Program-made: the position numbers and the translations under genes
Source: CAYRVF01 sp964427535
GTDB taxonomy: Bacteria > Chloroflexota > Ktedonobacteria > Ktedonobacterales > JADMIN01
Direction: 5' to 3'
Length of the DNA: 58,487 nt
NCBI GenBank assembly: GCA_964427535.1
Contig: CAYRVF010000012.1
Coordinates: forward strand, 1 to 58,487
The notes under the pieces: generated by a model
What the model saw: the letters and a program-made list of their open reading frames with translations, nothing else
What the model was told of the DNA's origin: nothing
Database searches by the model: none
Shown here: positions 42,857 through 50,871 of the stretch, one piece after another
Layout: the number at the start of each line of letters is the position of its first letter
Numbering within the stretch: position 1 is the first letter of the stretch

Positions 42857-44794
42857 GTGGCAGTTGAGCCCCAGGCGTCCGACGACTCTGAGCAGATGCC
42901 TTCACGCATGGAGGGAACTATGTTTGCGCGGACGAGCAGGTCCGCGCAAAATCTCCCCTCCGCGTCGAAGCGATCAGACATAGACCATCGCTCGCACGAC
43001 CGACATCCGCGACAGGGGATGATCCATGTCGACGTACGTGCGGGGGCCCCCGGTAGCGTCTTGCCCAAGCGCTATGAAATCGTACCTGACCAGGTCTCGG
43101 AGCGCAAATACATCGTCGATCAACTGCGCCGCCAGCTCGATTTCACTCGTGCGATCACCAATACCCTCGGTGAGGGGCTCTTCTCCATCGACGCCGAAGG
43201 CTGCGTCACCTTCATGAATCCGGCGGCAGAGCAGATGCTCGGCTGGGCGGAGGACGAGCTGCTCGGGCGCCGACTGCACGAGGTCATCCACTTTCAGCTA
43301 CCGGGCACCCTCTCGGACCACGATGCCACGTGCCTGCTGGTCACCGCCGCGCGCTCGTCTGAGCCGCTGGTGTGCGAGCACGACATCTTCACCCGCAAGG
43401 ACGGCTCAGTATTCCCGGTGGCGTATGTGGCGACGCCCTTCACTCCTGAGGGCGAGCTGACTGGCCTCGTGCTCGCCTTCCGCGACGTGACGGCCAGCCT
43501 GCGCGCCGAACAGGAACGTCAGCATCTGCTGCTGCTCGAGCGCGAGGCACGCGCCGAGGCCGAGGCGGCGCAGCAACGGCTCGCCTTCCTCGCGGACGCC
43601 AGCGTCGTGCTCTCCTCGTCGCTCGACGACGCGGTGACACTCGAATCGCTGGCGCGTCTGCTGGTGCCCCGTCTGGCCGATTGGTGCGAGCTGACTGTGC
43701 GGCAGCGCAACGGGTCGCGGCGCTCGCTGCTGGCGTTCGCTAGCGGCGCTCCAGCCGAGGTGGACATCCAGGAGGCCGAGCACACGGAGGAGCTTGCCAG
43801 CGTATGTGACACCAGCGAGATTCTGCGGACTGGCCAGCCCCAGCTCGTATCTCGCCTCGCTCCCGACCAGGTCGCCTCGTTGCGCCGTGCCCATGCCCGG
43901 CCCGACGACTCCGCGCCGGAGCCAGGCTCCTATCTGGGTGTGCCGCTGGTCGCGCACGGCCGCACGCTCGGCGCGCTGGCGCTCTACCGGCGGCCCACCT
44001 CCTTGCGCTATACCGAGGATGATCTCTCCCTCGGGTTGGAGCTTGCCCAACACGCGGCGCTCGCCATCGAGAACGCGCTGCTCTTCCGCGAGACACGCGA
44101 AGCGCTCGATCACCGCGACGCCTTCCTGGGGATTGCCTCGCACGAGCTGAAGACGCCTCTGACGAGCCTGAAGGTCGTCACGCAGCTCACCTCGCGCCAC
44201 ATCCGTGAGACGAGCGAGCTGGGCACGCAATACGCGGCGCGTATGGATCGCTCGATCCGTCGGCTGGAACGCCTCATCAACGATCTGCTCGACGTCTCGC
44301 GCATCCAGGCGAACAAGCTCGAGCTGCGCAAAGAGACCTGCGATCTCGCGGCCCTCTGCCAACAAGTCGCGGACGAGCAGGCATTGGCGACGAACCGGCA
44401 GATACGCATCGCCGCGCCCGACGCTCCGGTGCTTGTAGCGGCAGACCCTGAACGCATCGAGCAGGTGCTCTACAACGTGCTCGCCAACGCGCTGAAGTAC
44501 TCCGCGGAGTCAGACCCAGTGCTGCTCACGGTGGAACGCGACGGCTCCGACGCACGAGTGAGTGTGACCGACACCGGCATCGGCATCGCGCGCGATGCCC
44601 TCCCGCACCTCTTCGAGCGCTTCTACCGCGCGCCCGGCGTCAACGTGCAGACGGGCTCAGGTGTGGGCCTGGGGCTGGGGCTCTTCATCAGCCACGAGGT
44701 GCTGGAGCGCCACGGCGGGCGCATCTGGGTGACGAGCGAGCCAGGCGCCGGTACGACCGTGGCCTTCAGCCTGCCGCTCGCGAGAACGGTCTAG
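42857..44794 (+). CDS. soluble PAS-GAF sensor histidine kinase
   Basis: 645 residues without transmembrane helices. PAS domain about 95-215 (FSIDAEGCVTFMNPAAEQMLGW), GAF domain about 240-415 (YLGVPLVAHGRTLGALALYR), HisKA near 434 (GIASHELKTPLTSLK), and HATPase_c with NVLANALKYS, DTGIGIA and GVGLGLGLFISHEV. GTG 42857 has GGAG 7 bases upstream. The stop codon TAG is the last three bases of the CTAG flanking the downstream mobile element, so the extreme C-terminus may be set by that insertion. A perfect 11-bp hairpin lies in codons 23-31. Confidence 0.9.
   Translation: MAVEPQASDDSEQMPSRMEGTMFARTSRSAQNLPSASKRSDIDHRSHDRHPRQGMIHVDVRAGAPGSVLPKRYEIVPDQVSERKYIVDQLRRQLDFTRAITNTLGEGLFSIDAEGCVTFMNPAAEQMLGWAEDELLGRRLHEVIHFQLPGTLSDHDATCLLVTAARSSEPLVCEHDIFTRKDGSVFPVAYVATPFTPEGELTGLVLAFRDVTASLRAEQERQHLLLLEREARAEAEAAQQRLAFLADASVVLSSSLDDAVTLESLARLLVPRLADWCELTVRQRNGSRRSLLAFASGAPAEVDIQEAEHTEELASVCDTSEILRTGQPQLVSRLAPDQVASLRRAHARPDDSAPEPGSYLGVPLVAHGRTLGALALYRRPTSLRYTEDDLSLGLELAQHAALAIENALLFRETREALDHRDAFLGIASHELKTPLTSLKVVTQLTSRHIRETSELGTQYAARMDRSIRRLERLINDLLDVSRIQANKLELRKETCDLAALCQQVADEQALATNRQIRIAAPDAPVLVAADPERIEQVLYNVLANALKYSAESDPVLLTVERDGSDARVSVTDTGIGIARDALPHLFERFYRAPGVNVQTGSGVGLGLGLFISHEVLERHGGRIWVTSEPGAGTTVAFSLPLARTV
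42923..42950. promoter_or_regulatory. strong hairpin in the first codons of the histidine kinase
   Basis: Perfect 11-bp arms TTTGCGCGGAC / GTCCGCGCAAA with a 6-base loop. It has no T-run to act as a simple terminator. Confidence 0.5.
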
Positions 44795-44878
44795 GGTGTG
44801 TCTGACGGATCACGCGCCGAGCCGGAGGACGCTGGGAGCGAGGACGACCAGCGCGCCGGTGTCGTCCTCGAGTGGGTG
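44795..44878 (-). mobile_element. left-end remnant of a second IS5-type transposase gene
   Basis: On the minus strand this codes ALVVLAPSVLRLGA then a stop, parallel to ALVVIASIALWLPS at the end of the transposase at 46566. It is followed outward by an inverted end. Homology ends after about 85 bases. Confidence 0.6.
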
Positions 44879-44888
44879 CCATCTCCAC

Positions 44889-45219
44889 CGGGTCAACGGT
44901 AGGACGGGGCGGCAGTTTCCGAATCGGTGGCCCCGAGGAGGAATAATCCCTCCTACACCGTATCTCGTCATCTCGTCGGAGCGAGGAGCACCCATGAGCG
45001 GCCCCATCACGTACAACCAACGCATGATCGAGCAGTTTCGCGCCACTGGCGGCACNNNNNNNNNNAACGGCAGGATGGGGCGGTAGTTTCCGAATCGGTG
45101 GCCCCGAGGAGGAATACCCCATCCTACACCGTATCTCGTCCTAGCGAGGAGCACCCATGAGCGGCCCCACCACGTACAACCAACGCATAATCGAGCAGTT
45201 TCGTGCCACTGGCGGCACT
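44889..45219. repeat. diverged tandem duplication around the assembly gap
   Basis: Unit 1 (44889-45055) and unit 2 (45066-45219) share promoter-proximal sequence and the first 20 codons of the nitroreductase gene at roughly 90% identity by eye. Ten Ns separate them. Differences such as a 9-base length change before the start show the copies are not the same read placed twice. Confidence 0.65.
44994..45055 (+). pseudogene. first nitroreductase-family copy, cut by assembly gap
   Basis: ATG 44994 with GAGGAG upstream; reads MSGPITYNQRMIEQFRATGG before the N run. It may be a complete gene in the real genome, since the gap length of ten bases is probably nominal. Confidence 0.55.
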
Positions 45220-45567
45220 GCCGACTACCCCGGCCCAGTGGTGTCGCTCACCACCACTGGGGCCAAGAGCGGCCAGCCGCGCACCACGCCGCTGGCCTAT
45301 TCGAGAGATGGCGAGCATCTCGTCGTCCTCGCCTCTGCGGGCGGCGCGCCCACCCATCCCGCTTGGTACCACAATCTCGTGGCGCACCCCAGTGTGACGG
45401 TGGAAGTGGGTGCCGAGACCTTCCCGGCCCGTGCCACAGTGGTCGAGGGCGCGGAACGCGACCGCCTCTATGCCCAGCACGCCCGGGTGCTCGGCTTCGC
45501 CGAGGCCGACTATCGTCAGAAAACTGCCCGGCAAATCCCGATCGTCATCCTCACACGCATGGCCTAG
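45157..45567 (+). CDS. nitroreductase/quinone reductase, deazaflavin (DDN) family
   Basis: 136 residues. GPVVSLTTTGAKSGQPRTTPLAY, then PTHPAWYHNLVAHPSVTVEVG, match the split-barrel F420-dependent nitroreductase (DUF385/Ddn) family. In characterised members the cofactor is F420H2; here F420 use is inferred. GCGAGGAGCACCC precedes ATG 45157. It lies inside the mobile region as passenger. Confidence 0.85.
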   Translation: MSGPTTYNQRIIEQFRATGGTADYPGPVVSLTTTGAKSGQPRTTPLAYSRDGEHLVVLASAGGAPTHPAWYHNLVAHPSVTVEVGAETFPARATVVEGAERDRLYAQHARVLGFAEADYRQKTARQIPIVILTRMA

Positions 45568-45803
45568 GTCCTGTCTGTCGCATCAGCGGCGATGCCAGAT
45601 GAGGAGTGTCGTTCGCGCCCGAGGCAACCGCAAGCAAGGCGAGAGTCTGAGTTCCACCAACACCTGGAGGTCGCGCCCGGCTCGGCCGGGCTTCGCGGCA
45701 GTAGCCCCTAGACGACGCCTGGGGGGCGTCTGTCGCGGGTTCACCTGTCGGCTGCTGACACGTCTATCCCCAACTATAGTTGAAACTGACCGAACGTGCG
45801 CTG

Positions 45804-45833
45804 ATGACAGGCGAGAGATCGAGTGGTTATACT
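45804..45833 (+). promoter_or_regulatory. promoter of the S51 peptidase gene
   Basis: -35 ATGACA (45804-45809), 18-base spacer, -10 TATACT (45828-45833). The ATG at 45840 begins 6 bases after the -10, so the transcript is probably leaderless. Confidence 0.55.
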
Positions 45834-45839
45834 GAGCGC

Positions 45840-46571
45840 ATGACCAAACACATCATCGCGGGGAGCGCCGGCTTCGTCCTCGAGGATGGCATTCCGCGCC
45901 TTGGACCAATCATGCGCTATGGGCTGCGGCTCACGAGCAAGCAGCGTCCCCGGCTGTGCTACATCGGCACGGCTGGCGGCGACGACGCTACCTGGACGGC
46001 TGGGTTCTACACGGCCTGCATGGGCGAAGACGTGACCCCGAGTCATCTGCAGCTCTTCCCCATGCCGAATGTGCGTGAGGTACGTGCGCATCTGCTCGCC
46101 CAGGACATGCTCTGGGTCAATGGCGGGTCCGTCGCCAATCTGCTCGCCGTGTGGCGAGTGCACGGCCTGGATGTGATCTTGCGCGACGCCTGGGAGCGCG
46201 GCATCGTGCTGGCGGGGATCAGTGCTGGCTCGGTTTGCTGGCATATCGGCGGCACTACCGATTCGTTTGGCGTGGAGCTGCGGCCAGTCACCAATGGCCT
46301 CGGATTTCTGCCGTATTCCAACGGCGTCCACTACGATAGCGAGGAGCGCCGCCGTCCTCTCTTCCACAAGCTCATCGCGGATGGCACGTTGCCGGAGGGC
46401 TATGCCACCGACGATCAGGTGGCGCTGCACTACGTCGATGACGCGCTCCACAAGGTCCTTGCGCAAACGGCCGACAAATACGCCTACCACGTTGCCAGAC
46501 GCAGCGATGGCGTCGAGGAGACTAGAATCGAGCCGGAAGTCCTCGGCGAGGTGCTGCCCGATGCATCATGA
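45840..46571 (+). CDS. S51-family serine peptidase (peptidase E-like)
   Basis: 243 residues. The nucleophile is in AGISAGSVCWH, preceded by MLWVNGGSVANLLAVWR and followed by GLGFLPYSNGVHYDSEERR. The family includes dipeptidase E and cyanophycinase. No ribosome site lies ahead of ATG 45840 and the -10 is 6 bases away, so it is probably leaderless. Its stop codon overlaps the stop of the opposing transposase. Confidence 0.85.
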   Translation: MTKHIIAGSAGFVLEDGIPRLGPIMRYGLRLTSKQRPRLCYIGTAGGDDATWTAGFYTACMGEDVTPSHLQLFPMPNVREVRAHLLAQDMLWVNGGSVANLLAVWRVHGLDVILRDAWERGIVLAGISAGSVCWHIGGTTDSFGVELRPVTNGLGFLPYSNGVHYDSEERRRPLFHKLIADGTLPEGYATDDQVALHYVDDALHKVLAQTADKYAYHVARRSDGVEETRIEPEVLGEVLPDAS

Positions 46572-47478
46572 CGGGAGCCAAAGGGCGATCGAGGCGATGA
46601 CGACCAGCGCCCGGTAATTGCCTGCACGCTTCTCAGAGCGGGTCGCCACCCCACGCGAGTGTTTGAGCCGATTGATGTAGCGCTCGAGGATGTTGCGCTT
46701 GGCATAAATCGCTTGGTCGAAGACCAACGGGCGGCCAGGTCGTGCCGCCCGCTGCGCCCGCTGGCCGCAGCGCTCGGGAATGGTGTGCGGGATGTGCCGC
46801 TGGCGCAGCAGTTGACGACAGCTCTCCGCGCTGTCGCCGTTGTCGGCGATGAGCCAGTACGGCCGGGTGCGCGGCCGACCGCGCCCACCGGGTCGGCGGA
46901 CACGGATCCCGTCGAGGACAGGTCCCACTTGCGTCCTGTCATGGCGTTGGCCGGCCGTGATCACCACCGAAAGCGGTCGTCTCTTGCCGTCGCAGGCCAG
47001 ATGGAACTTGGTGGTCAGCCCGCCGCGACTACGCCCGAGTCCCTCGTCAGCGGTGTGCTGGACCCCCTTTTTTCGTCGGCCCGACTCGGCGGACGACGGG
47101 CGCCACTCGCATGCTGATGGGCACGGGTGGTGGTGCTATCGATGCGCACCTCCCATGCGATCTCGCCCACCGCATCGGATGTGGTCTGCACCTGGTCGAG
47201 GATGCCGTCCCAGGTCACATCCCGCCGCCAACGGTAGAGCCGGTCCGCGCAGCTCTGCCAGGGCCCGTAGCGCTCCGGCAGGTCCCGCCAGAGTGCACCG
47301 GTCCGCAGCTTCCACACAATGCCATTGATGACCGTGCGATGCTCCCGCCACTGCCCGCCTGATGCTCATGACTGCTCGGCAGCAGCGGCGCGATCACCCG
47401 CGAGGTTTCTCTTGTCAACTCGCCGCGTCCAACCAGTTGGCTACCTTCCTCCAGGTGCGTTCGGACCCAGCGTAGCAC
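46566..47478 (-). pseudogene. IS5/IS427-like transposase, frameshifted
   Basis: Three frames make one protein. GTG 47478 starts RGELTRETSRVIAPLLP. Near 47345-47370 the frame shifts by -1 to HRTVINGIVWKLRTGALWRDL and RIDSTTTRAHQH. At the A6G5 tract (47063-47073, minus strand) another -1 shift leads to GLGRSRGGLTTKFHLACDGK and the conserved ERYINRLK...R.EK region. DDE-type residues are present. The second shift may be programmed, as in several IS families; the first looks like a mutation or sequence error. Confidence 0.75.
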
Positions 47479-47508
47479 ATCCGGTTCAATTCATCAGACA
47501 CGCCCTAG

Positions 47509-47784
47509 TCCCCGTGGAGCAGCACCGCTCCCCCAACCCCCTCCCCTTGAGGGAAGGGGCACTGAGGTAGGCGAAGTGGCAGATGGCGAGGTTTGCTCAT
47601 ACTACTCGGCAGGTCCCGTTTGAAGGGGCAAGGCATGCCTCGCCCGCACAGCCCCAGACGGATGGACTGCCGTGGCCGAAAACACGCCGACACACGGCTC
47701 GCACCGAGGGGCCACCAGCTAGACAGGCAGGCTCACCACTTCGAGGGCAGGCGTAGTGGGGCAGGCGACGGCTCTCTCACAGGG
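47509..47784. other. intergenic with one family A repeat
   Basis: Between the mobile element and the M20 gene. CTCCCCCAACCCCCTCCCC, then TTGAGGGAAGGGGCACTG (47527-47565), is a family A unit; the rest holds no recognised gene. Confidence 0.5.
47527..47565. repeat. dispersed hairpin repeat, family A
   Basis: CCCCTTGAGGGAAGGGG hairpin preceded by CTCCCCCAACCCCCT. Confidence 0.6.
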
Positions 47785-48987
47785 TCACCGCCGTCCGGCG
47801 AGATACTCTAGCGCGGTGCGAGCCATAACCTCAACGCCGATGGGCAGCGACTCTTCGTCGATGTCGAAGCGCGCGCTGTGATGGGGCGCGTCGATGCCAC
47901 GCGCCGCATTGCCCGCGCCGACAAAGAAGTAGCACCCTGGCGCGGCGGCGAGGAACGAAGCCATGTCGTCGCTCGCGGGTTGTCGCTGGTCGCCGCCCGG
48001 CACGTGCTCCGCGCCGACCGTCGCGATGGCGGCCTGGCGGACGCGCTCTGCCATCTCGGCGTCGTTGACGCAGGGTGAGCATCCCGCTAGCACCTCGTAG
48101 ACCGCCTCAGCGCGCAACCCGGCGGCCACGTCGCGCGCCACCTCGCCGACCCGCCGCCGCAGGTACTCGCGATCCGCCTCGTCGTACGTGCGGAGCGTGC
48201 CGCGCAGCGCCACCTCGTCGGCGATCACGTTGAAAGCGGTGCCGCCAGTGATGGTGCCGAAGGTGACGACGGCGGGATGAAACGGCGAGATTTCGCGGCT
48301 CACGAGCGTCTGCACGGCGACCACGATCTGGGCGGCTGCGACGATAGGATCGACGGCGAGCTGCGGCATCGCGCCATGCCCGCCGCGTCCGCGCACGCGC
48401 AGCGCGATCTCGTCCGCGCTGGAGAAGACCGGACCCGGCGCCACAGACACGTCGCCGACGGGAATCGGCGACCACAGGTGCAGCCCGATGACAGCGTCTA
48501 CATCGGGGTCGCGCATCACACCGTCGGCGATCATGCGGTCGGCGCCGTCAATGCGTTCCTCGGCCGGCTGGAAGGCGAACTTCACCGTGCCAGAGAAGTC
48601 TTCCTGGCGGGCAGCGAGCAGGTCGGCGAGGGTCAACGCGATGGCAATGTGCCCATCGTGTCCGCAGGCATGCATCCGGCCGGGCGTTCGCGAGGCGAAC
48701 GGAAGCCCGGTCTCTTCGGTCACCGGCAGCGCATCGATGTCCGCCCGCACCAGCAGCGTGCGCCCGCGCCCGTCCGCCGCTGCCGTGCCGCGCAGCAGCC
48801 CCACGACGCCCGTTCCGCCGACGCCCTCGCGCACCTCAAGCCCGGCCCGGCGCAGATGCTCGGCGATGGTAGCGGCGGTCTCGTGCTCCTCAAACGATAG
48901 CTCAGGGCGCGCATGGAAGTAGCGACGCAGCGCGATCAGGTCGTCACGCCGCCTAGCGATATCCGCCGCCAGGTCCTTCTGAGCCAT
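47785..48987 (-). CDS. M20-family amidohydrolase
   Basis: 400 residues. Metal site HACGHDGH near residue 107, LLVRADIDALPV before it, FQPAEE and later GCYFFVGAGNAARGIDAPHHSARFD. This matches the N-acyl amino acid / hippurate amidohydrolase group (M20D). The lid domain begins DEIALRVRGRGGHGAMPQ. The substrate is probably an N-acyl amino acid. Normal length. Confidence 0.92.
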   Translation of the reverse strand: MAQKDLAADIARRRDDLIALRRYFHARPELSFEEHETAATIAEHLRRAGLEVREGVGGTGVVGLLRGTAAADGRGRTLLVRADIDALPVTEETGLPFASRTPGRMHACGHDGHIAIALTLADLLAARQEDFSGTVKFAFQPAEERIDGADRMIADGVMRDPDVDAVIGLHLWSPIPVGDVSVAPGPVFSSADEIALRVRGRGGHGAMPQLAVDPIVAAAQIVVAVQTLVSREISPFHPAVVTFGTITGGTAFNVIADEVALRGTLRTYDEADREYLRRRVGEVARDVAAGLRAEAVYEVLAGCSPCVNDAEMAERVRQAAIATVGAEHVPGGDQRQPASDDMASFLAAAPGCYFFVGAGNAARGIDAPHHSARFDIDEESLPIGVEVMARTALEYLAGRR

Positions 48988-49208
48988 GTCGTCGTGCTCC
49001 CTCGTCTCTTCAGCCGCCCGCGCGGACTAGCGCTCGCCCCGGGATCATACGCGGAAGCCATTGTATCACCTGCCGCGATGCGAATATGTGCCGCCGCGAC
49101 GGTCCCGAGTGGACCCATTCGGTATACTTGCTCCAAAGAGCGCGGCGCGCTGGCGAGAGGAGCTTCAGCACCGCCCGCAAGCTGAATCTAATGAAAGAAG
49201 GGGAGCTC

Positions 49209-49715
49209 ATGCGAGACGAGACGGTGGAGAACGTGATCGAGGCGCTCGCGGACGTGCCAGGCCGTCTGGAGGCGCTGACCGCCCAGGTGATGTCTGAGGA
49301 GTCTCCGACAGAGACATGGACACCCTCAATTGCCGGGGGCACCGCGGGCGAGGGCGAGTGGACGGCGAGCGAGATCGTCGGGCACCTCTGCGATGCCGCG
49401 CGCATCTACGGCGGACGCATGCGACGCATCGTCTATGAGAACGACCCCCATCTCGCCCGTTACGATGAGCAAGAGCACGTTGCATATGGCGGCTATCGCT
49501 TCAAGCCGCTCGGCCCGCTGGTGCGCCAGTTTCGCGAGCTCAGCGGTGGGACCGTGACGTTCCTTCGCAGCCTGCCCGAGACGGCGTGGCAGCGCACCGG
49601 CGAGCACGAAGAGGCAGGCCGGGTGACGCTGCGCGAGATGGTCCAGACGGAAGCCGATCACGAGCACCTGCACCTGCGCCAGCTCGCCGACGTGCTCCGT
49701 GTACCGTCCGCGTAA
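49209..49715 (+). CDS. DinB-superfamily protein
   Basis: 168 residues, four-helix bundle. Metal-binding type histidines are in EIVGHLCDAARIYGGRM and in EADHEHLHLRQL near the end. ATG 49209 follows AGGGGAG 5 bases upstream; ATG 49191 is an alternative. A TATACT element lies at 49123-49128. Family members are thiol transferases or stress-induced proteins; the substrate is unknown. Confidence 0.83.
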   Translation: MRDETVENVIEALADVPGRLEALTAQVMSEESPTETWTPSIAGGTAGEGEWTASEIVGHLCDAARIYGGRMRRIVYENDPHLARYDEQEHVAYGGYRFKPLGPLVRQFRELSGGTVTFLRSLPETAWQRTGEHEEAGRVTLREMVQTEADHEHLHLRQLADVLRVPSA

Positions 49716-49912
49716 CGGCTGAGGTGGTTGGTCGCGGCAACGAGCCGTCGCGTCGGTCGTTTCCCTGGTTCTGGTTGCCGCCTGACTCGCCGGTAGCATA
49801 TACTCGGCTAGTAGCAGGTATATTCTCCCTAGGTGAAGCATCACGTGGCACGAGAGGCGCAGCGCCTCGGCTCGAATGTGGCATTTCGTGCCCGAGAAGG
49901 ATCGGTTAGTCG

Positions 49913-50596
49913 ATGAGTTCGGCACAATTGAAGCGCGCGATGGTCTATCTCGGCGGCCTGGGCACGCTGATCCTCGTCATCGGCGGCGCGGCGTCCGGTG
50001 GGACAACCTCGTGGCTAGTGATTGTTGGCGCGGTCGTCGCCCTGCTCGGCGCAATTGCCGCGGTGTTCGCGGCGCTGCGGGCGCATGAGATGGGGTGGCT
50101 CGCATACATCGGAGGCGTCTTCGTCGCCGGCATTCTCTTGAGCCTGATCGTGCTCAAGGAATTCAATCTCGTGACGGTCTTCTCACTGCTGGGTCTCGCC
50201 GCCTTCGTGTATGGCGTCACGAAATCGCCAACCGTCGTGTCGCGCGGCGCGATCGGCGCGAACGGGCTGCTCTCCATCGTCACGCTGGTGATCGGGGGCA
50301 CGGTACTCAACCAGTCGCTCGGCGACTACAATGCCGCGGCAGGCACACATTACGGCATTGCGCTGTATATCGTGAGTGGCGTGATCGGCGCGGTGGGATG
50401 GATCACCGGCATAATGTTCGCGGCACGCATCGGCGCCTGGGGCTGGTTTGTAGTGGTGCTGCTCCTCACAGCCATCGGCGCGTGTATGTTTGGCTTCTTC
50501 GGTCCCACCGCGCAGGATGTGCGGCAGGCGCGTGAGAGCGCCGAGCAGCGCCGTCTCGCCCAGCGCAACCGTGCCGCGCCAACCGTGGAGCGATAG
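49913..50596 (+). CDS. membrane protein with WGWF motif (third, longer member)
   Basis: 227 residues with about six hydrophobic helices. The last reads AWGWFVVVLLLTAIGACMFGFFGP, matching the motif of the two small proteins at 22679 and 23300. The tail is charged (QARESAEQRRLAQRN). GAGAAGGA lies about 12 bases before the ATG. Function unknown. Confidence 0.7.
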   Translation: MSSAQLKRAMVYLGGLGTLILVIGGAASGGTTSWLVIVGAVVALLGAIAAVFAALRAHEMGWLAYIGGVFVAGILLSLIVLKEFNLVTVFSLLGLAAFVYGVTKSPTVVSRGAIGANGLLSIVTLVIGGTVLNQSLGDYNAAAGTHYGIALYIVSGVIGAVGWITGIMFAARIGAWGWFVVVLLLTAIGACMFGFFGPTAQDVRQARESAEQRRLAQRNRAAPTVER

Positions 50597-50644
50597 CGAG
50601 AGCGTAGATCGCGGGGAGGGTATCCCCTTGCCGAGCCGCCAAGC

Positions 50645-50689
50645 AGAACCTCACCCCCTACCACCTTCCCTTGAGAGAAGGGGTCGCTG
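50645..50689. repeat. dispersed hairpin repeat, family A
   Basis: AACCTCACCCCCTACCACC, then TTCCCTTGAGAGAAGGGGTCGCT. Confidence 0.65.
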
Positions 50690-50739
50690 TATGTGCGGCG
50701 GCGAACGGAAGGGCGTTTGATTGAGGCGCGGATAAAAGG

Positions 50740-50863
50740 ACCTCACCCCGGCCCTCTCCCTGCGGCGAGAAGGGAGCATCCCGTAGTCTGGCGGTTGCCC
50801 GAAGGTCAGTTCCGTTGCTCCCCCTTCCCCTGGCGAGGGGAAGGGGGATGGGGGGATGAGGCC
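50740..50863. repeat. composite hairpin repeat, family B
   Basis: Same layout as 14406-14530: CCTCACCCCGGCCCTCTCCC unit, GGCGGTTGCCCGAAGG in the middle, then the inverted CCCCCTTCCCC...AAGGGGG...GATGAGGCC unit. It lies between convergent genes. Confidence 0.7.
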
Positions 50864-50871
50864 CCACTTCG

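Larger units (their letters stand above)
44795..47504. mobile_element. IS5/IS427-type element or composite carrying passenger genes
   Basis: Left end GGTGTGTCTGACGGAT and right end (reversed) GGCGTGTCTGATGAAT match at 13 of 16 bases and point inward. CTAG lies immediately outside both (44791-44794 and 47505-47508), a plausible target duplication. Inside are a left transposase remnant, two nitroreductase-family copies, an S51 peptidase gene, and a transposase reading leftward. The right 940 bases have the length of one IS of this group but lack an inner left end. Either one passenger-bearing element or two IS copies with lost inner ends would explain this. Confidence 0.6.
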
